From NCBI GenBank assembly GCA_013396525.1, contig VWYX01000202.1:310001-374000 (forward strand): a stretch of 64,000 bases of DNA, given 5' to 3'. The stretch's first letter is position 1, and each line of letters starts with the position of its first letter. The position numbers and the translations under genes were made by a program. Positions 1 through 12,400 of the stretch are shown piece after piece. Below the pieces are notes generated by a model. The model had not been told where the DNA came from. It saw only the letters and a program-made list of their open reading frames with translations, and searched no databases. The DNA comes from Chaetorhynchus papuensis (taxonomy: Eukaryota > Chordata > Aves > Passeriformes > Rhipiduridae).

Positions 1-418
1 CACCTTGAATCTCTGCCTCCTAACGGGGAAATGGAGCTGCTCCGGTGGGGAAGGACAACTTGCTCTACCCCTATCACCAGTAATGCCTTTAAGTTGGCAG
101 TGTTAAGCTACACAGTAACTACAAACTGCTCATTTTTCCACTTTTTAGTTACGCCTCCCATTTCTTTGGTAACCAGCTTTTCCTCGTTATTTGCAAACCA
201 GAAGCCACTGGAATGGAAGCAGAATCACTGCTTCCCTGTTAAATAGGATACTGGTTTATTGCCCATGGGAGCATAGGTTGTGTTTAAAGTTAATGCATGC
301 TTGAATGGCTTTTCCCATAATTAACAGCATAACTCATTTCAAAAAAAGCAACATAGTTCTTCGTTTTGTGGCCAGTCTTTAATATTGTTCCTCTTTTTCC
401 CAAACCATGCTGCATCAG
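1..418 (+). other. End of the intron before the 24-nt microexon
   Basis: No coding exon is visible. Ankyrin repeat 6, which should precede, is not here and must lie upstream. The last bases are T/C-rich and end in TGCTGCATCAG. A TGCATG motif lies at 294-299. Confidence 0.7.
294..299 (+). promoter_or_regulatory. TGCATG, possible Rbfox splicing site
   Basis: TGCATG is the known recognition sequence of Rbfox splicing factors. It lies about 120 nt upstream of the 24-nt microexon; Rbfox sites upstream of an exon usually favour skipping. A six-base motif can occur by chance, so this rests only on its position. Confidence 0.25.
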
Positions 419-442
419 ATGATGGTGAATAGGACGACTGAG
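419..442 (+). CDS. ANK2: ANK2 microexon, residues MMVNRTTE before repeat 7
   Basis: These 24 nt (8 codons, phase 0 to 0) read MMVNRTTE, the same residues found in human ankyrin-B between repeats 6 and 7. The acceptor is ..TGCTGCATCAG and the donor is GAG|GTACCG. The microexon lengthens the loop between the two repeats. Because it is short and in frame it can be skipped without damage, and the UGC triplets just before the acceptor are typical of neuronal microexons controlled by SRRM4. It is too short for an ORF search; I identified it by residue match and splice borders. Confidence 0.93.
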
Positions 443-3400
443 GTACCGAGATCAACAATTTTTAATTACTCTTTCTGTTACGTATGAGTATTTTCTCTGC
501 TCTTTGCCAATATTTCTTTAGCAATAGAAGTGAAGATATTACTTTTTTGTAATACGTAGAAATTTGTGACTCAAAAAACCTATTTTTATTCATCCTTTGT
601 CTTAGAATTTCTTTTTATTTGTGTCAGTATTAAAGGACATTTTTGAGATTCACATCAGTTCAAAGAAGTCTGAAGCGAGTAATGGAGCTAAGAGGATAAA
701 GATTCTTTTTTAGCTCAATTTCATTAATTATGAAAATGCACTCACTTGACATAACTAAATCAGGGTGTCTGGCTCAGCCAGAATAATAGTAAAATTAGTT
801 TTCTGTCTTTTACAGTAGTAAATACAATCAAATTCTCCAAGGTAAAAACTTGTTCAGGGCATCTGCTTATTTTTACCATTGTTCTTATTATAATCTTTTC
901 CATAAAATTTTGCAAAGCCCTCAGGGACAGTACATACTCAGAATTTACCTGCAGTAAATAACACCTTTCTTATATAGATTTTACTTTCACTAAAAATCGT
1001 GGGTCTGATTGGCTAGAACCAGGATTTCTCTCCAAAAGATGACTGCCACTTTTAGAAGAAAGAGCTATTTCTGAGAATGTGGTCATTGTTTCAGTACCTC
1101 CTTTTGAATAATGGAGTTTCTCTGTTGGAGGAGGGAATGAATTATGGATGCACATGCCCATGGGAAGGTGCTTCCCTGTTGGTGTGTGCACACATGAGCA
1201 GGCTGTGATGTGAACTGAAAGGTGACAGCTTCCCTGGGCACCTGCTCCATGGGCATGTTCTTCCCTGTGGGAAAAAGGAAGGGGCTGCTGCAGTGCCTGC
1301 TGAAGGAGGGAAGCACGTGCCCACATTCCTTTGTTCCAGGAGTAGCTTAAAATGGTGGTTTGGACACTGAGGGGAAGGAATCCTAGCTGAGAGCGTGCTA
1401 CAGTCGAGAAGCCAGAAGTATTCCTCCCTTTCTATAACTATCACCAAGATCCAATCAAATCAGTGTACGGCTCTTCAGGGAAACCTCAAAAGCAAGGCCC
1501 TTTCTACTTGAATTACTTATGAGAATAAGAGCTTGCTCTCTGTCCTAGTTTCTGCAAATTTAATCTTTTTTTATGTTGTTGTCAAGCGGTTCTGTCTCTG
1601 GAGCTGGAGCAGGTTTCACCTTCTAGTATTCAAAACACAATAAATAAAATGTGGTTTTTTTGATTTATAGGTTGCGAAGTTTCTTCAGATTCTTTGCAAT
1701 CCAAATTGTATCTAAATATAAATAATTATGATTCTTTTACTATGCTGCTAAGTAGTTTTTCATGTAAACCAAACTCTTTAATTACATTTTGAATAATTAC
1801 TGTTTTCAAAAATCAAAAACAAACCAAAAAATCCCCAGAGGGAAATATATTGTCCATATTTCTGTTTCTAAGAGCAGTAAAATAGGAGTCTGACAACTTT
1901 TGTGTCCATTTACCCCAGTAAACAGATGCAGCCCAAAAGACCCATGTTGCTTCCAAATGGTAATAAGGAACTAGCTTTATTTTCTTTAAGAATGGCTAAT
2001 ATATTAATACTTTCTGTGATGAAAAATACTCTTATTGGTCACCAATGCAGGAGACTGAGTTGGGGAATGAAAGAATGAAGCGCTTTTGATAATCTCCCAC
2101 CTGAAAATTGGCCTCTCTGCCTGATGGGCTGTGCTCTAATGTAGATGGACACGGACTGGATAGAATTGACGTGATTCATTTGTTGGCCAGCACTTTTAAA
2201 ATCAAGTTCTAGTTAAATTGGTGATCTTGTATAAGAAGATTTCTGTAATGGGGGCTGTTTCCCTTTGCAGAGCGGCTTTACCCCTTTGCACATCGCCGCG
2301 CACTACGGCAATGTCAACGTGGCCACGCTGCTGCTGAACCGCGGAGCTGCGGTCGACTTCACAGCCAGGGTATGGACTCACCCCTTTGTCTTCTTGCTTG
2401 TAGTGGCCTACAGACATGGGAGGGCTTCTTGGGGTAACTCTTAGGCAAGAGCTCAGTGAAGTAAGGAGCAAAATAATGCTGAAGTTCTGTTGGGATCAAG
2501 GATCTCTTTTTGCAGTAATTCTGAAAGGTTGTCTCCGTGCAATGCACTGGGGGCCTTTGGAGTTGTGTAGCAGCCGGTATTCCCAGCAGGAGGAAGCACG
2601 ATCCTTCAGCCACTTCTAGAAAGCTGATACTCTCATAATGTGTCAACTCCCTTTGGCTTTTTTGTCTGTTAGGTGTACTCTGGAAACAGATGCAGGATTG
2701 ATTGTTTTTTTCAGTATTCAATATTTGCTGTACCACTTTAATTTGATGTTTCATATATTTTTCAAAACCAGGAAGTAGAGTATATTGCTATTATATAAAT
2801 GCAACAATAAAAGAACTTATTAATCATGACTACTCTTTTATGGTAAACAACTGCAGAGTTACATAGTACAGTCTCTTTGCTGTTGCACCTTACGTAGTTT
2901 GAAGTGAAAACCTCTGGTAATCTCAGCCCGGCTCCCAGGTCACAAGTTTGCTGTCGAATTTTGCCAGACACACTTTGAATTACTTCAGGGTTTTGCCTTC
3001 CAGGCTGACTCCCTCCTGTTTCCAATCTGGAGTAGCTGCTAATATTACTTCTTGCCTCACCCAAAGTGTTTTCAAGGACTTTCAGCCTACACAGCCTACT
3101 ACTCCTTTATGCTCTTGACACTTCACAGGAAGGTCCTTTTGTGTAGGAGTGACGCATTTGTGTCCTCTGTGTACGTTACAGTGATTGAAATGCATCGGTG
3201 TGTTGTGACTCTTGGCTCACTGGGACTCTGATATGTGTTTGTGTATTTGTGTGGCCCTGGGGCTGCAATGTTTGCTGCTTGGGCGATGCGCTGCTTCCTT
3301 TATTCAAGGACCCCAAAACAATGGAGAAGGAATCTTGCTTAGGAAGGAATTACTAACTCTAGCTTACATGGTGTGTGCCTAGCTCTGATGCTCTAGTACA

Positions 3401-6400
3401 TTCTCGTTTATTCTCTGCTATGTAATGGTCTCATTTTTTGTGATCCGAACCCAAATTCGCCCCCATTGCACACCTTCAGATCCATCCAGCTCATTGTTTG
3501 TTCTTTCCATGGTGTAGAATGGAATCACCCCACTGCATGTGGCTTCCAAAAGGGGAAACACAAACATGGTGAAGCTCTTGTTGGATCGCGGAGGGCAGAT
3601 CGATGCCAAAACTAGGGTGAGTCTTTCTATTCCCTGATTATGATATTGTCCCTTCCTGGGGAATGGACTGGGATTCTTTTCCTTGCTTGCTTTTGGGGAT
3701 TTTTTTGTGTGTTTGTTTTATGTAGACTGTTTTCTATGTTATCAGACTAAAGAACAGCTGGTGTTAGTGATAGTAGGAGGCAGAAATACTATTTCCTTTA
3801 GTCTCCTGTATAACCTGCTTACATCATAAAAGAAAAAGCTGATGACACTGATGGTTTTTAGGGAATAAGCCTGTTAGTTGGTCCAGCTTTGCATGACACA
3901 AGATGATACACAGCACGTGTGATGCACAGCAAAAGGAAATGGAAGGTCTGGATTCAGCTAAGCCTTTCAGTCCCCTGACTCCTAAATGTCTGTGCCAGTC
4001 ACAGTATGCCCTGTGGAAACACTAGTGAGCTCTAGTGGGCTCAGTCCGTTTTTATTGGAGAGCTGATATAGGAACAAGTAGCCTCCTCAGTGCCAGCAGC
4101 CATGTGTCCCTTCCCCAGAGAAAGCATGGGGTTATTAATTAGGTGACTCTCACTGGCTTCCTCCTCCCAGTTGTCCTATTGAAATGTCACTCTGCCCTTT
4201 ATTTATGGGTGATTTCACAGTCATTCAGGGCAAAAAAACACCCCATCATGTTGTATGGGCAGGGTTAATTATTTCAAATGGGATTTTGGAATCACCTGAG
4301 AAAACATTGTCATTTATTCAGACTGAGCTGCACGGGGTTCGTTCTTGGGAGCTGCTGGTTTTTAGGCATCTGGTCTGCAAAATTACGTGTCCAGGTGATC
4401 AGGAGTGTTTTAGAACACAAAGTTTAGAGCGGGACATGAGAGTTTTTGTTTAACAAGATAGGAAGGTGGAAGATACTGTCGCCTACCCTTGGGGGTTGAT
4501 TCAACCTCTGCATTTACTTGGATATTAATTGCATCAACCATTTGTTGCTTCATAAGCTCTGAAGACAGTCATGATTCTTGTGAACTCCGTATACGATTGT
4601 GATTTTGGTTTCTGATTACGAAATGATATCTCTCTATTTTTATTTTATTTTTTAAAAACTACTGCTGATGGAAAAAGCTGCCTCAAGCAGGTGTGCAACA
4701 AATCACCCCTGCTCAAATTTTCCACAATAAACACCTAAAATCTCATGGAAAAGAGTCATGAAGTGTTAATAATACACTTCAGTCAGGATATTCCACACGC
4801 TCCTAAGTATGTCATACAGAAATAGTTCATTTGGCCTGTGGAATGGCAGTACTGAATTCACCTATTTCCTGTTTGGTATTTGGATATTGTTCTAGACAGG
4901 TTGACACAGATGATCGTGAGGGGTGTTTTGGATTTTAAGAGGTCAAGGTGTATTCCCTTCCTTGCTCATCTGCAAAGGTTGAGCACAGTTGTGAATGAAT
5001 CCGAGAGAACAGGATTTCCCCATCATAGGTGGGAGGGGCCAATTTTAGAGTCTTCTCATTGTCTTGGCTCCCTGCCCTGTGTCGGCTGCTACATGGGCTC
5101 AAAATGTCAGCACAAAGATATCCCTGAAAACCCATATAGATATCCTAAGGACCACGTATCCCAGGTTGCACAGGCTCCACAGCTTCCTGCCTCTTTCACA
5201 TTCTCCCTCCTCCCTGCTCCAGGGCTCGTGGTGGCGATCGGTGGCGTGCGCCTCATGGTGGGGAAGATTCCAGAGCTTGGGTTTTGCTGTCCATGTCTTT
5301 GTGTCAGCTGTTCACATCATCTTGGTGTGTCTCTCCTCTCCCTGTGCTCTGTCTACACACCTCGAGTGCCTTGCTCTGGCTGTGAGTCCGTAGGGTGTGG
5401 AGGAGGCAGGGATGAGTTTGCATGTGCGCTGTCTGTGGCAGGACAGACCCCTCCTGCCCCGCCGCGGTACTAACACACCTTGCCTTCCCTGCTGCCTTCC
5501 CTTTGCTTCCCAGGAACACCTGCCTGCTTCCAGTGGGTCACAGTCACTGCAAAACAGCGGAATTAAAATACTAGGATGTTTCAGTGCCAAGTTCATATGC
5601 TCCACACCATATCAAAATAAGCTCTTTAGTTAAAACAGTCCTCGCTGCTTTCATTCCGTTTATTTTTAGCTTGCTTTGTTACATGACATCTGATGCTGCA
5701 TAAATTAAGATGCAAAACTTATTTTAGCGGGTTGCAGATGAGCTTCAGTACTTCAGTTTTGCAAAGTTAATCTGTGAAAGCTTTTTATGTTTGAAAATGT
5801 TCCGTTGGAATGATTCTTTAGGAGCTCCTTTGTTGTCTAAAAATATAAATTAAAATGTATATTCCTCAAAGGCAGTAAATGATGCATGTGTCCTGCTGTT
5901 CCATAGTTAATGCACCATGTCAGAAGAAAACCCTGCTTTCTGCAGGAATTAGTATTTTTATTTTCTATACATTTCAGAATGCTTTTGCTGAAATTTTATG
6001 GCATTTCTCACAAGGCCTTAAAAATGTGGACTTGCTGGTAAATTTCTTGATACAATTACATATTTTAAAACATTGTTTTACATATATTTTGGCAAGTTCT
6101 ACCGTTTTTTTCTCAACCAAGTCCTAAGTTTTTACAATGTGAAATTTAATTTCTCTTTTATATTGTACCCAAAGCAGAAATGGAAACACCATTCTCAACT
6201 ACAATAATAGGATACTTTTATTAGTACTATCTGTTAGAGATAGTATTATAATATTATATAATAAAAGAATACCATATTTAACAATAGATAATTATTATAT
6301 GATAATAAAATATTAAAATGATATTTTAACATATATTGTTATACAATATCTGGTATATGTTTTGCAACTTGCATTTACATACAAGCCTTCCCTTGACTCT

Positions 6401-9400
6401 TGTTCACTAAATAATTAATGAGTAAAATTTCCTATACTAAAATATTTCATATTGAAAATTTTACTCAAATGTATATTCTCTATGCGGTTACATAAGTAAG
6501 AATTTCAATGACATCATTTTATTTAAAATTTTAATATTTAGCCAAAGTTCTTACCCATGCAACTTCTGATGATTAGTTAGAGTTAGGGGGTCAGAAAAAC
6601 AGTGCAGAAATTTTTTCTCTGAAAGATGGTGGAAAGTTTAATTTATGATTAATTCACTGTCAGGTGATCAATGGTAGCGTGGCAATTACCAGTTCTCACT
6701 TTGGGAGGGAAGGAAAGCGTTTACAGCCTTCCTGGAACACACTAAGGATTGAAAAGCAATTTTAGCATGGCCAAAATGCATATATTTCTATTTTTAAAAG
6801 TCCTCATATAATAGAATCATTACAATATGTACCCTCAGAATACAGAAATGTTGCTGACTATTTCAGGGTTTTAGGAATATTCTTTCTGAATGCAGTTTTT
6901 GTATTATCTCTGGTTTTGTCATCTCTATAAATTGCAGGAGGAAAAAAAGAGCAAAAATATGAGGCTTTTTCAGTTCTGCATGCTTTTTTGCTTTTAAGAT
7001 ACAGTGCTATTCACAGGCTTTTATCACCTTGCTGGAATTTCCATTTCTGTGGGAGTAAGCAAACACCCTTCAAAGGGGGAAGAACACTCTCACCTGTCTC
7101 AGCCACTGAAGTTGTCACATATTTACTGTTCTTTCTATTCAGTCTTGCCAACATTGAAATTAGATTTTTCTTGGTTTGGGACTTTTCTTTAGAGTCCTCT
7201 TGCAGGCTTTCATCCTGAATATTTATAGCTGAATAAAATTTGTGGAATGAAAGAGAGCATCCAGTCTTGGAAGGGAAAGCTTTTTGTGTGGGAAAGTGAT
7301 CATGTTGTGTGCCCAGAGCATGGCAGCTGGAGCTGGAGCGGGGATAGGCGTGGGAATGGTGGGAGAAGGTCTGGTGCACCATTTGTGTTGGAGAAGGGCC
7401 ACGGAAAGGAGGGAGGCTCAGCTGGAGCTGACAGAGGGGACAGGTCAGTCATGGAGATGAACGGTACCAATGGGAAAACAAAAGGAGGGAAACTGGGCGC
7501 TGCAGCTCACATTTGGTTGGTTTGGTTTGTGTTTTTTGTGGGGAATGTGCCTCAGATACCCCTTAACACTCTTTTCTGGAAACCTGCTGAGATTTATTAG
7601 TAATATTATCTGCTTTTGTAGATCTGCATCCTGACAAAATAGGCTTGGCTCTGCTATTTTCAAATGGGATTGGTAACCATTGTAGTAGGATCCTGGCCCT
7701 GCCTTGGCACCGTGCTCTGTGCAGTGTTTGTTCCTGCAGTAATGCTGCTGTGACATTTTCTCCTCATCTTCCTACATGCACAGAGCACTAATAATTCATC
7801 AGCTTTTGCTGTTCATAAAGCCGTGTCAGATTATAAATATCACAATGCAGATATTTCCTATAAAAAATTCAGTGGCTTCATATCATGTTTACAAGGGAGT
7901 GGGAAGGGATTTTGTATGGGTTGTCTAAGCAAGTTATATAGATAATAACTGTTATTTGGAGTTATTTATGTTACCATCTTAATACTCAAGCAAGCACATG
8001 GTATATTTTTTGCTGTATTTTTCAAATTTGTGCTGTGAATGGCAGACCTGGAAGAACATTTACAGCATGTTTAATTATGCCAAGAGCTTAGAGCAAGAGG
8101 GAGACTCGCCTCGTTCATTTTTAAAGAGATGAGGTTTAGACATAATGAAAAATGAACAAATTAAAAGCCCTTTATTTGCTGAGAAAATTTAGACAATTTT
8201 GTATGTTTGACACTTGGAATACTAAAATTTTATTTCACCCTTATGAAAATGAGAATATGCAGCTGCAGTTTAGAATAATTCTTTGATAATTTGGCCTTTG
8301 ATGTTCGTGTCTATCATCAGTTTTTGGTCTAATGAGCATTGAGTGTGAGGAACTGCCCTGTGAAGGTGCCGCCCACATCGTTTCCCGTTAAAAATCCCTC
8401 ATAAACACAGCTTCTTTTTGTCTCAGTGTCTCTGGTAAGCTGAAGGAAAGCATTTGTGCAATGACCAAATAACTTATCTTTCTAGGCCCTACAGTTAAGC
8501 GTTATGCACAGAATTCAGAATTAATTTTGCAGGTTAAAAAATGACCAGTGACTGATTTTCAAGGAAAAAAAGGCACAAATTTACCTTCTAGTTTGAGAAT
8601 CATTTAAGAGAGAATGAGGATTGATGGAATTTCCTGGCTTCAGTGCACACAGAGGTGACTGTATTGTCATTTCTGAGGGTGACCCAGCTGTCGGTTACAT
8701 CGCAGAGTGTGAGTGAGGAGAGTACCACATATGGAAACGGCAGAACACCAGGTGTGCGGTGTCAATGGGGAGATGGAAACATTTAACTCTTCATTCCACA
8801 CAATCTGGGGTGAGGAGATAAATGTTGAACTTCTTTAAACATGAAATTGCTGAATTTCTTGTTTCCTGGCATGGCAGCCTTTGTGTTTATGGGATATGCA
8901 TTATCTGTGCTTCCAAGTCCGTGTCCCTCTGACCCCGTGTTGGATGTCCTGTCAAATGATGTGCCTGATGTATGGGTCACTGTATGTTCTTCAATTAGCA
9001 AAGGAATGATTGAAAAAGTGTTTAGGCAAACTCCTGCAGTTGATTTGAGGGCACTGAGGCTCACCAGTGGCTCTTCACGTTGGCTCATGTCAGCTTGTCT
9101 GCATTGTTTTCTGTACTAACTCTTCTACTGCAACAGCTTTCTCTCTGCAATTTCCCTCATCTTTTAAGAAAACATATAACCGAAAGAATTTAAAGTATTA
9201 AATATACTATAATTTTAAAATATGCATGCTGTTTTCCTCAGAGCAGAAAGAGGAAAGGGAAGAGTGTTCTGTGGGAAGTCCTCAAAACAGCTATGGCAGG
9301 GTAGAATAGGATCGGTAGCAAATTTCTATCTCTACTTTTAAAGGCAGCTGTAGATAAGAAGAAATCATGTTTTTAATTTAAAGCTTTTTTTTGGTTTTGT

Positions 9401-12400
9401 TTTAGCCTGACTTTCTTGTGGAGTTGATGTCCTCCTTAGCTTGTATTTTTCTTCTTTTTCTCCCTCTCGGGATTTGTCCTGCTTTTTTTTCAAGGATTCA
9501 CACAATTCTCCTTTTTTTTGCCATTTTATTAAATAGAGTAACATCAAAGCCACCACGCAGATAGGGAAAGTGAACCTCCCACACTGAAGAAGTACACATT
9601 AAAAATGTAGAGCACAAGAGGCAGAAACTGGAAAGAAGCACCAAATAAATACCTTCCCTAGAAATGCATTTGGGATCTATTCTTACCTTAGTAAGGACAG
9701 TGGGAGTTATCTGTATGAATCCCTCTGGCAATGAGATGATAGTATACCTTTGTTGTTCACAAAAAGATTTGGTTTAGAGGACTCTGAAGTTTCAGTGCAT
9801 AAAAAACCAAGTGAAATAGTTACACCTCATTCTTCACACTGACCCCATCTGCCAGGTGCTGAAGGCCACAAGTTCTGCTTTTGGGTTTGATTCTGATTTG
9901 GGTTGAATTTCATTGCAAAGCTTCCATGGGATTTAGGGATACCTCTGAGACTGTGAGCACCAAGGCACACCTAACCCTGTCAGTGTGTCTCAAAAGCCTC
10001 TGGGAAAGGTAGATAAGTGACGGAGAAAAATTCCTTCTGCAGACTTCAGCCCCTTGGAGCAATGGAGCTTTGTGGTGCTGCTCACTTGGAAAGGGACTGT
10101 GCTTTGGAAACTGGATGTGAGGGAGGCTCTGCTTCTTGGAACTGCCTTTTGTAGAGTGTTACAGGGCTGTGTTTGCTGAAATGAGGTTGCAATTGCAGTG
10201 GCACTGTGTAGTCTAGAGCTACTTTTAATTTAAAAACATGGTGATGCAGGTTTCCTCCAAATCCCAGGAAGGTAAACAGTCCATCTGTGTATGAAGCGGG
10301 GTCACCAACTCATGCTTAGTGCCATGTTTTTGCAGTTCTGCTACTTTTTTAGCCTCTGAGTAATTCAGACCAGTATATTGTCCTTTTAATCAAGCGGCTG
10401 CTGGATTCTTCAGTGGGCTCCTTGGGATAATAGCATCGATGTCACCCAAGATGAGCAGCATGTCTCAAAGGGAGAAGGCTTTTCTTGTGATTCAAAACTA
10501 TTCCCGTTTCACCTTTGTAAAGCCACCTCTTGAGTGAGTGTTGATGGCATTTCTGAGTGCATGCTTGAGCACTACTGAGGGCTACTGAGATGAAAGCTTG
10601 ACTTTGCATATCCTACATGTTACCTTCTTTCTGTCATTCACCACTAATATTCTTTCACAACCATTTTTCTAGCCTCGCGTTTATTTTTCTGCAGAAAGTC
10701 TGAACTGTACAAAAGCTACCTGGAATTCATTCTCCCATCCAAATTGTTCATCAACGCATCTTTTGCTGCCACTTCTGTCATCATTAATAGTAGCCTGACC
10801 AAGTCTCTTGGTACAGAATGGTGTTCTGCCATGGAAAAAACTATTGTGGAGTTGGTGGTCTTACTGCAATTTTAGAAAATAATTGTTAGGTCTCTGTTCA
10901 CCCCTCAATCTCAGAAATGAAAGCTTTGGTTCTGTTTGTTTCTTTCTTTTTCTCCTGTTTTAAAATTTTCTTTTTCTTGACACCTGTTTAAAAGCCAAAG
11001 AAAATTCTAGAGCAAATTTTCTAGTATGAACATTGCTTGTTTCATCCCTGCATCAGAAGCAATCCAAAGGACAAGGGTTGATTTATGGAGCATCCTCAAC
11101 CCGGCAGGTATTACCCAGGGAGAGGCAATTCCGTCTCAAAGCCATGCAGAGGGGAGGGAGGGGAGAAGGCAGTGCATCCTCACATTATCCTCTTTGAGGA
11201 GAGATTTCAGTACACAACAGCTTTCCTCTTTCAGACAGTAACCTTAGAGCATCCTTTACTGGTGCAAGGAAGAACAGGGATGAAGCTTCATGTTTTGGAG
11301 CCAGCTTCAGTTAGGAATCAAAAAAGGAGCTTTTTTCACACATGTGGGGCTGCACTCCTGGAAGGTTGTTCCCCAGAGGTCTAGGATGGACAGCTGAGGA
11401 TGTGCTCATTTGTTTTCTCTCCTTTTACTTTAGGATGGACTGACCCCACTGCACTGTGCTGCACGAAGCGGCCATGACCAGGTTGTGGAGCTGCTCCTGG
11501 AGCGAGGTGCCCCACTGCTCGCACGGACCAAGGTGTGTGTGTGCCCTGTTAGAGCATGTGAACACCTCTGTGTAACCTTCCACAGAACTTTCAGTGTCAC
11601 TGAGAGGACAAGGAAGAGGACAGGAATGTACCTGTCCTCCCAAAGGAGATGTAGTAATGGGTAGAATGATCCAAAAAAAGGTTTTCTTACATAATGAGGG
11701 ACTATCCTTTCCAAGTATACGAAAAGCATACACTTGTTTGCCCCTCTCTCTAATACCAGACTACACACATGATGTGGAGTGCTACTGCCAGCACTTCCCT
11801 TGTGTTGCTTCCTGAGACTGTAGGACACACACAGATGTGAAAGCTGGGTCAGTCACTCCTGAGAGGTGATTCCTGGTGAATATTTTCTGATTCTTCATAT
11901 AGGATAACAAGAACAGTTTCTCCTAATTGTTTTTATGGACTGTTTCAGACTTGGAAAGTTATTTCAGTGTGTTCTTCCTCATGTCTGGAAAACACACATC
12001 TAGAATTAATGCATTTCCTACAAATTCTGTCTCCTTGGTGAAACTGATGAGAGGAAGATCCTTGTGTAATAGTAGAGCCCCCTGAGCAGCACCTCCCAAC
12101 AACAATGTCCTTCTTATATGTGCCCCAGTCACAGTGGGGGTTACTAGAAGCTGCTGTTCTGTTCTCTTCTGTCACAGAATGGACTCTCCCCACTGCACAT
12201 GGCGGCCCAGGGGGACCACGTGGAATGTGTCAAGCACCTGCTGCAGCACAAGGCTCCCGTGGATGACGTGACGCTGGACTACCTGACTGCCCTGCATGTG
12301 GCTGCTCACTGTGGCCACTACCGTGTCACCAAACTCCTGCTGGACAAGAGAGCCAACCCCAACGCCCGTGCCCTGGTAAACCTCTCCCACCTGTCATGTA

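Noticed and set aside
1153..1257. 11-base inverted repeat around CATGCCCATGG
   Set aside because: Each arm is itself nearly palindromic (CCATGG core), so the match is less notable. Nothing nearby gives it a role.
4880..5473. 197-codon plus-strand open frame in the 7.8-kb intron
   Set aside because: No recognisable domain and mixed composition. It does not join in frame to ankyrin exons through good splice sites.
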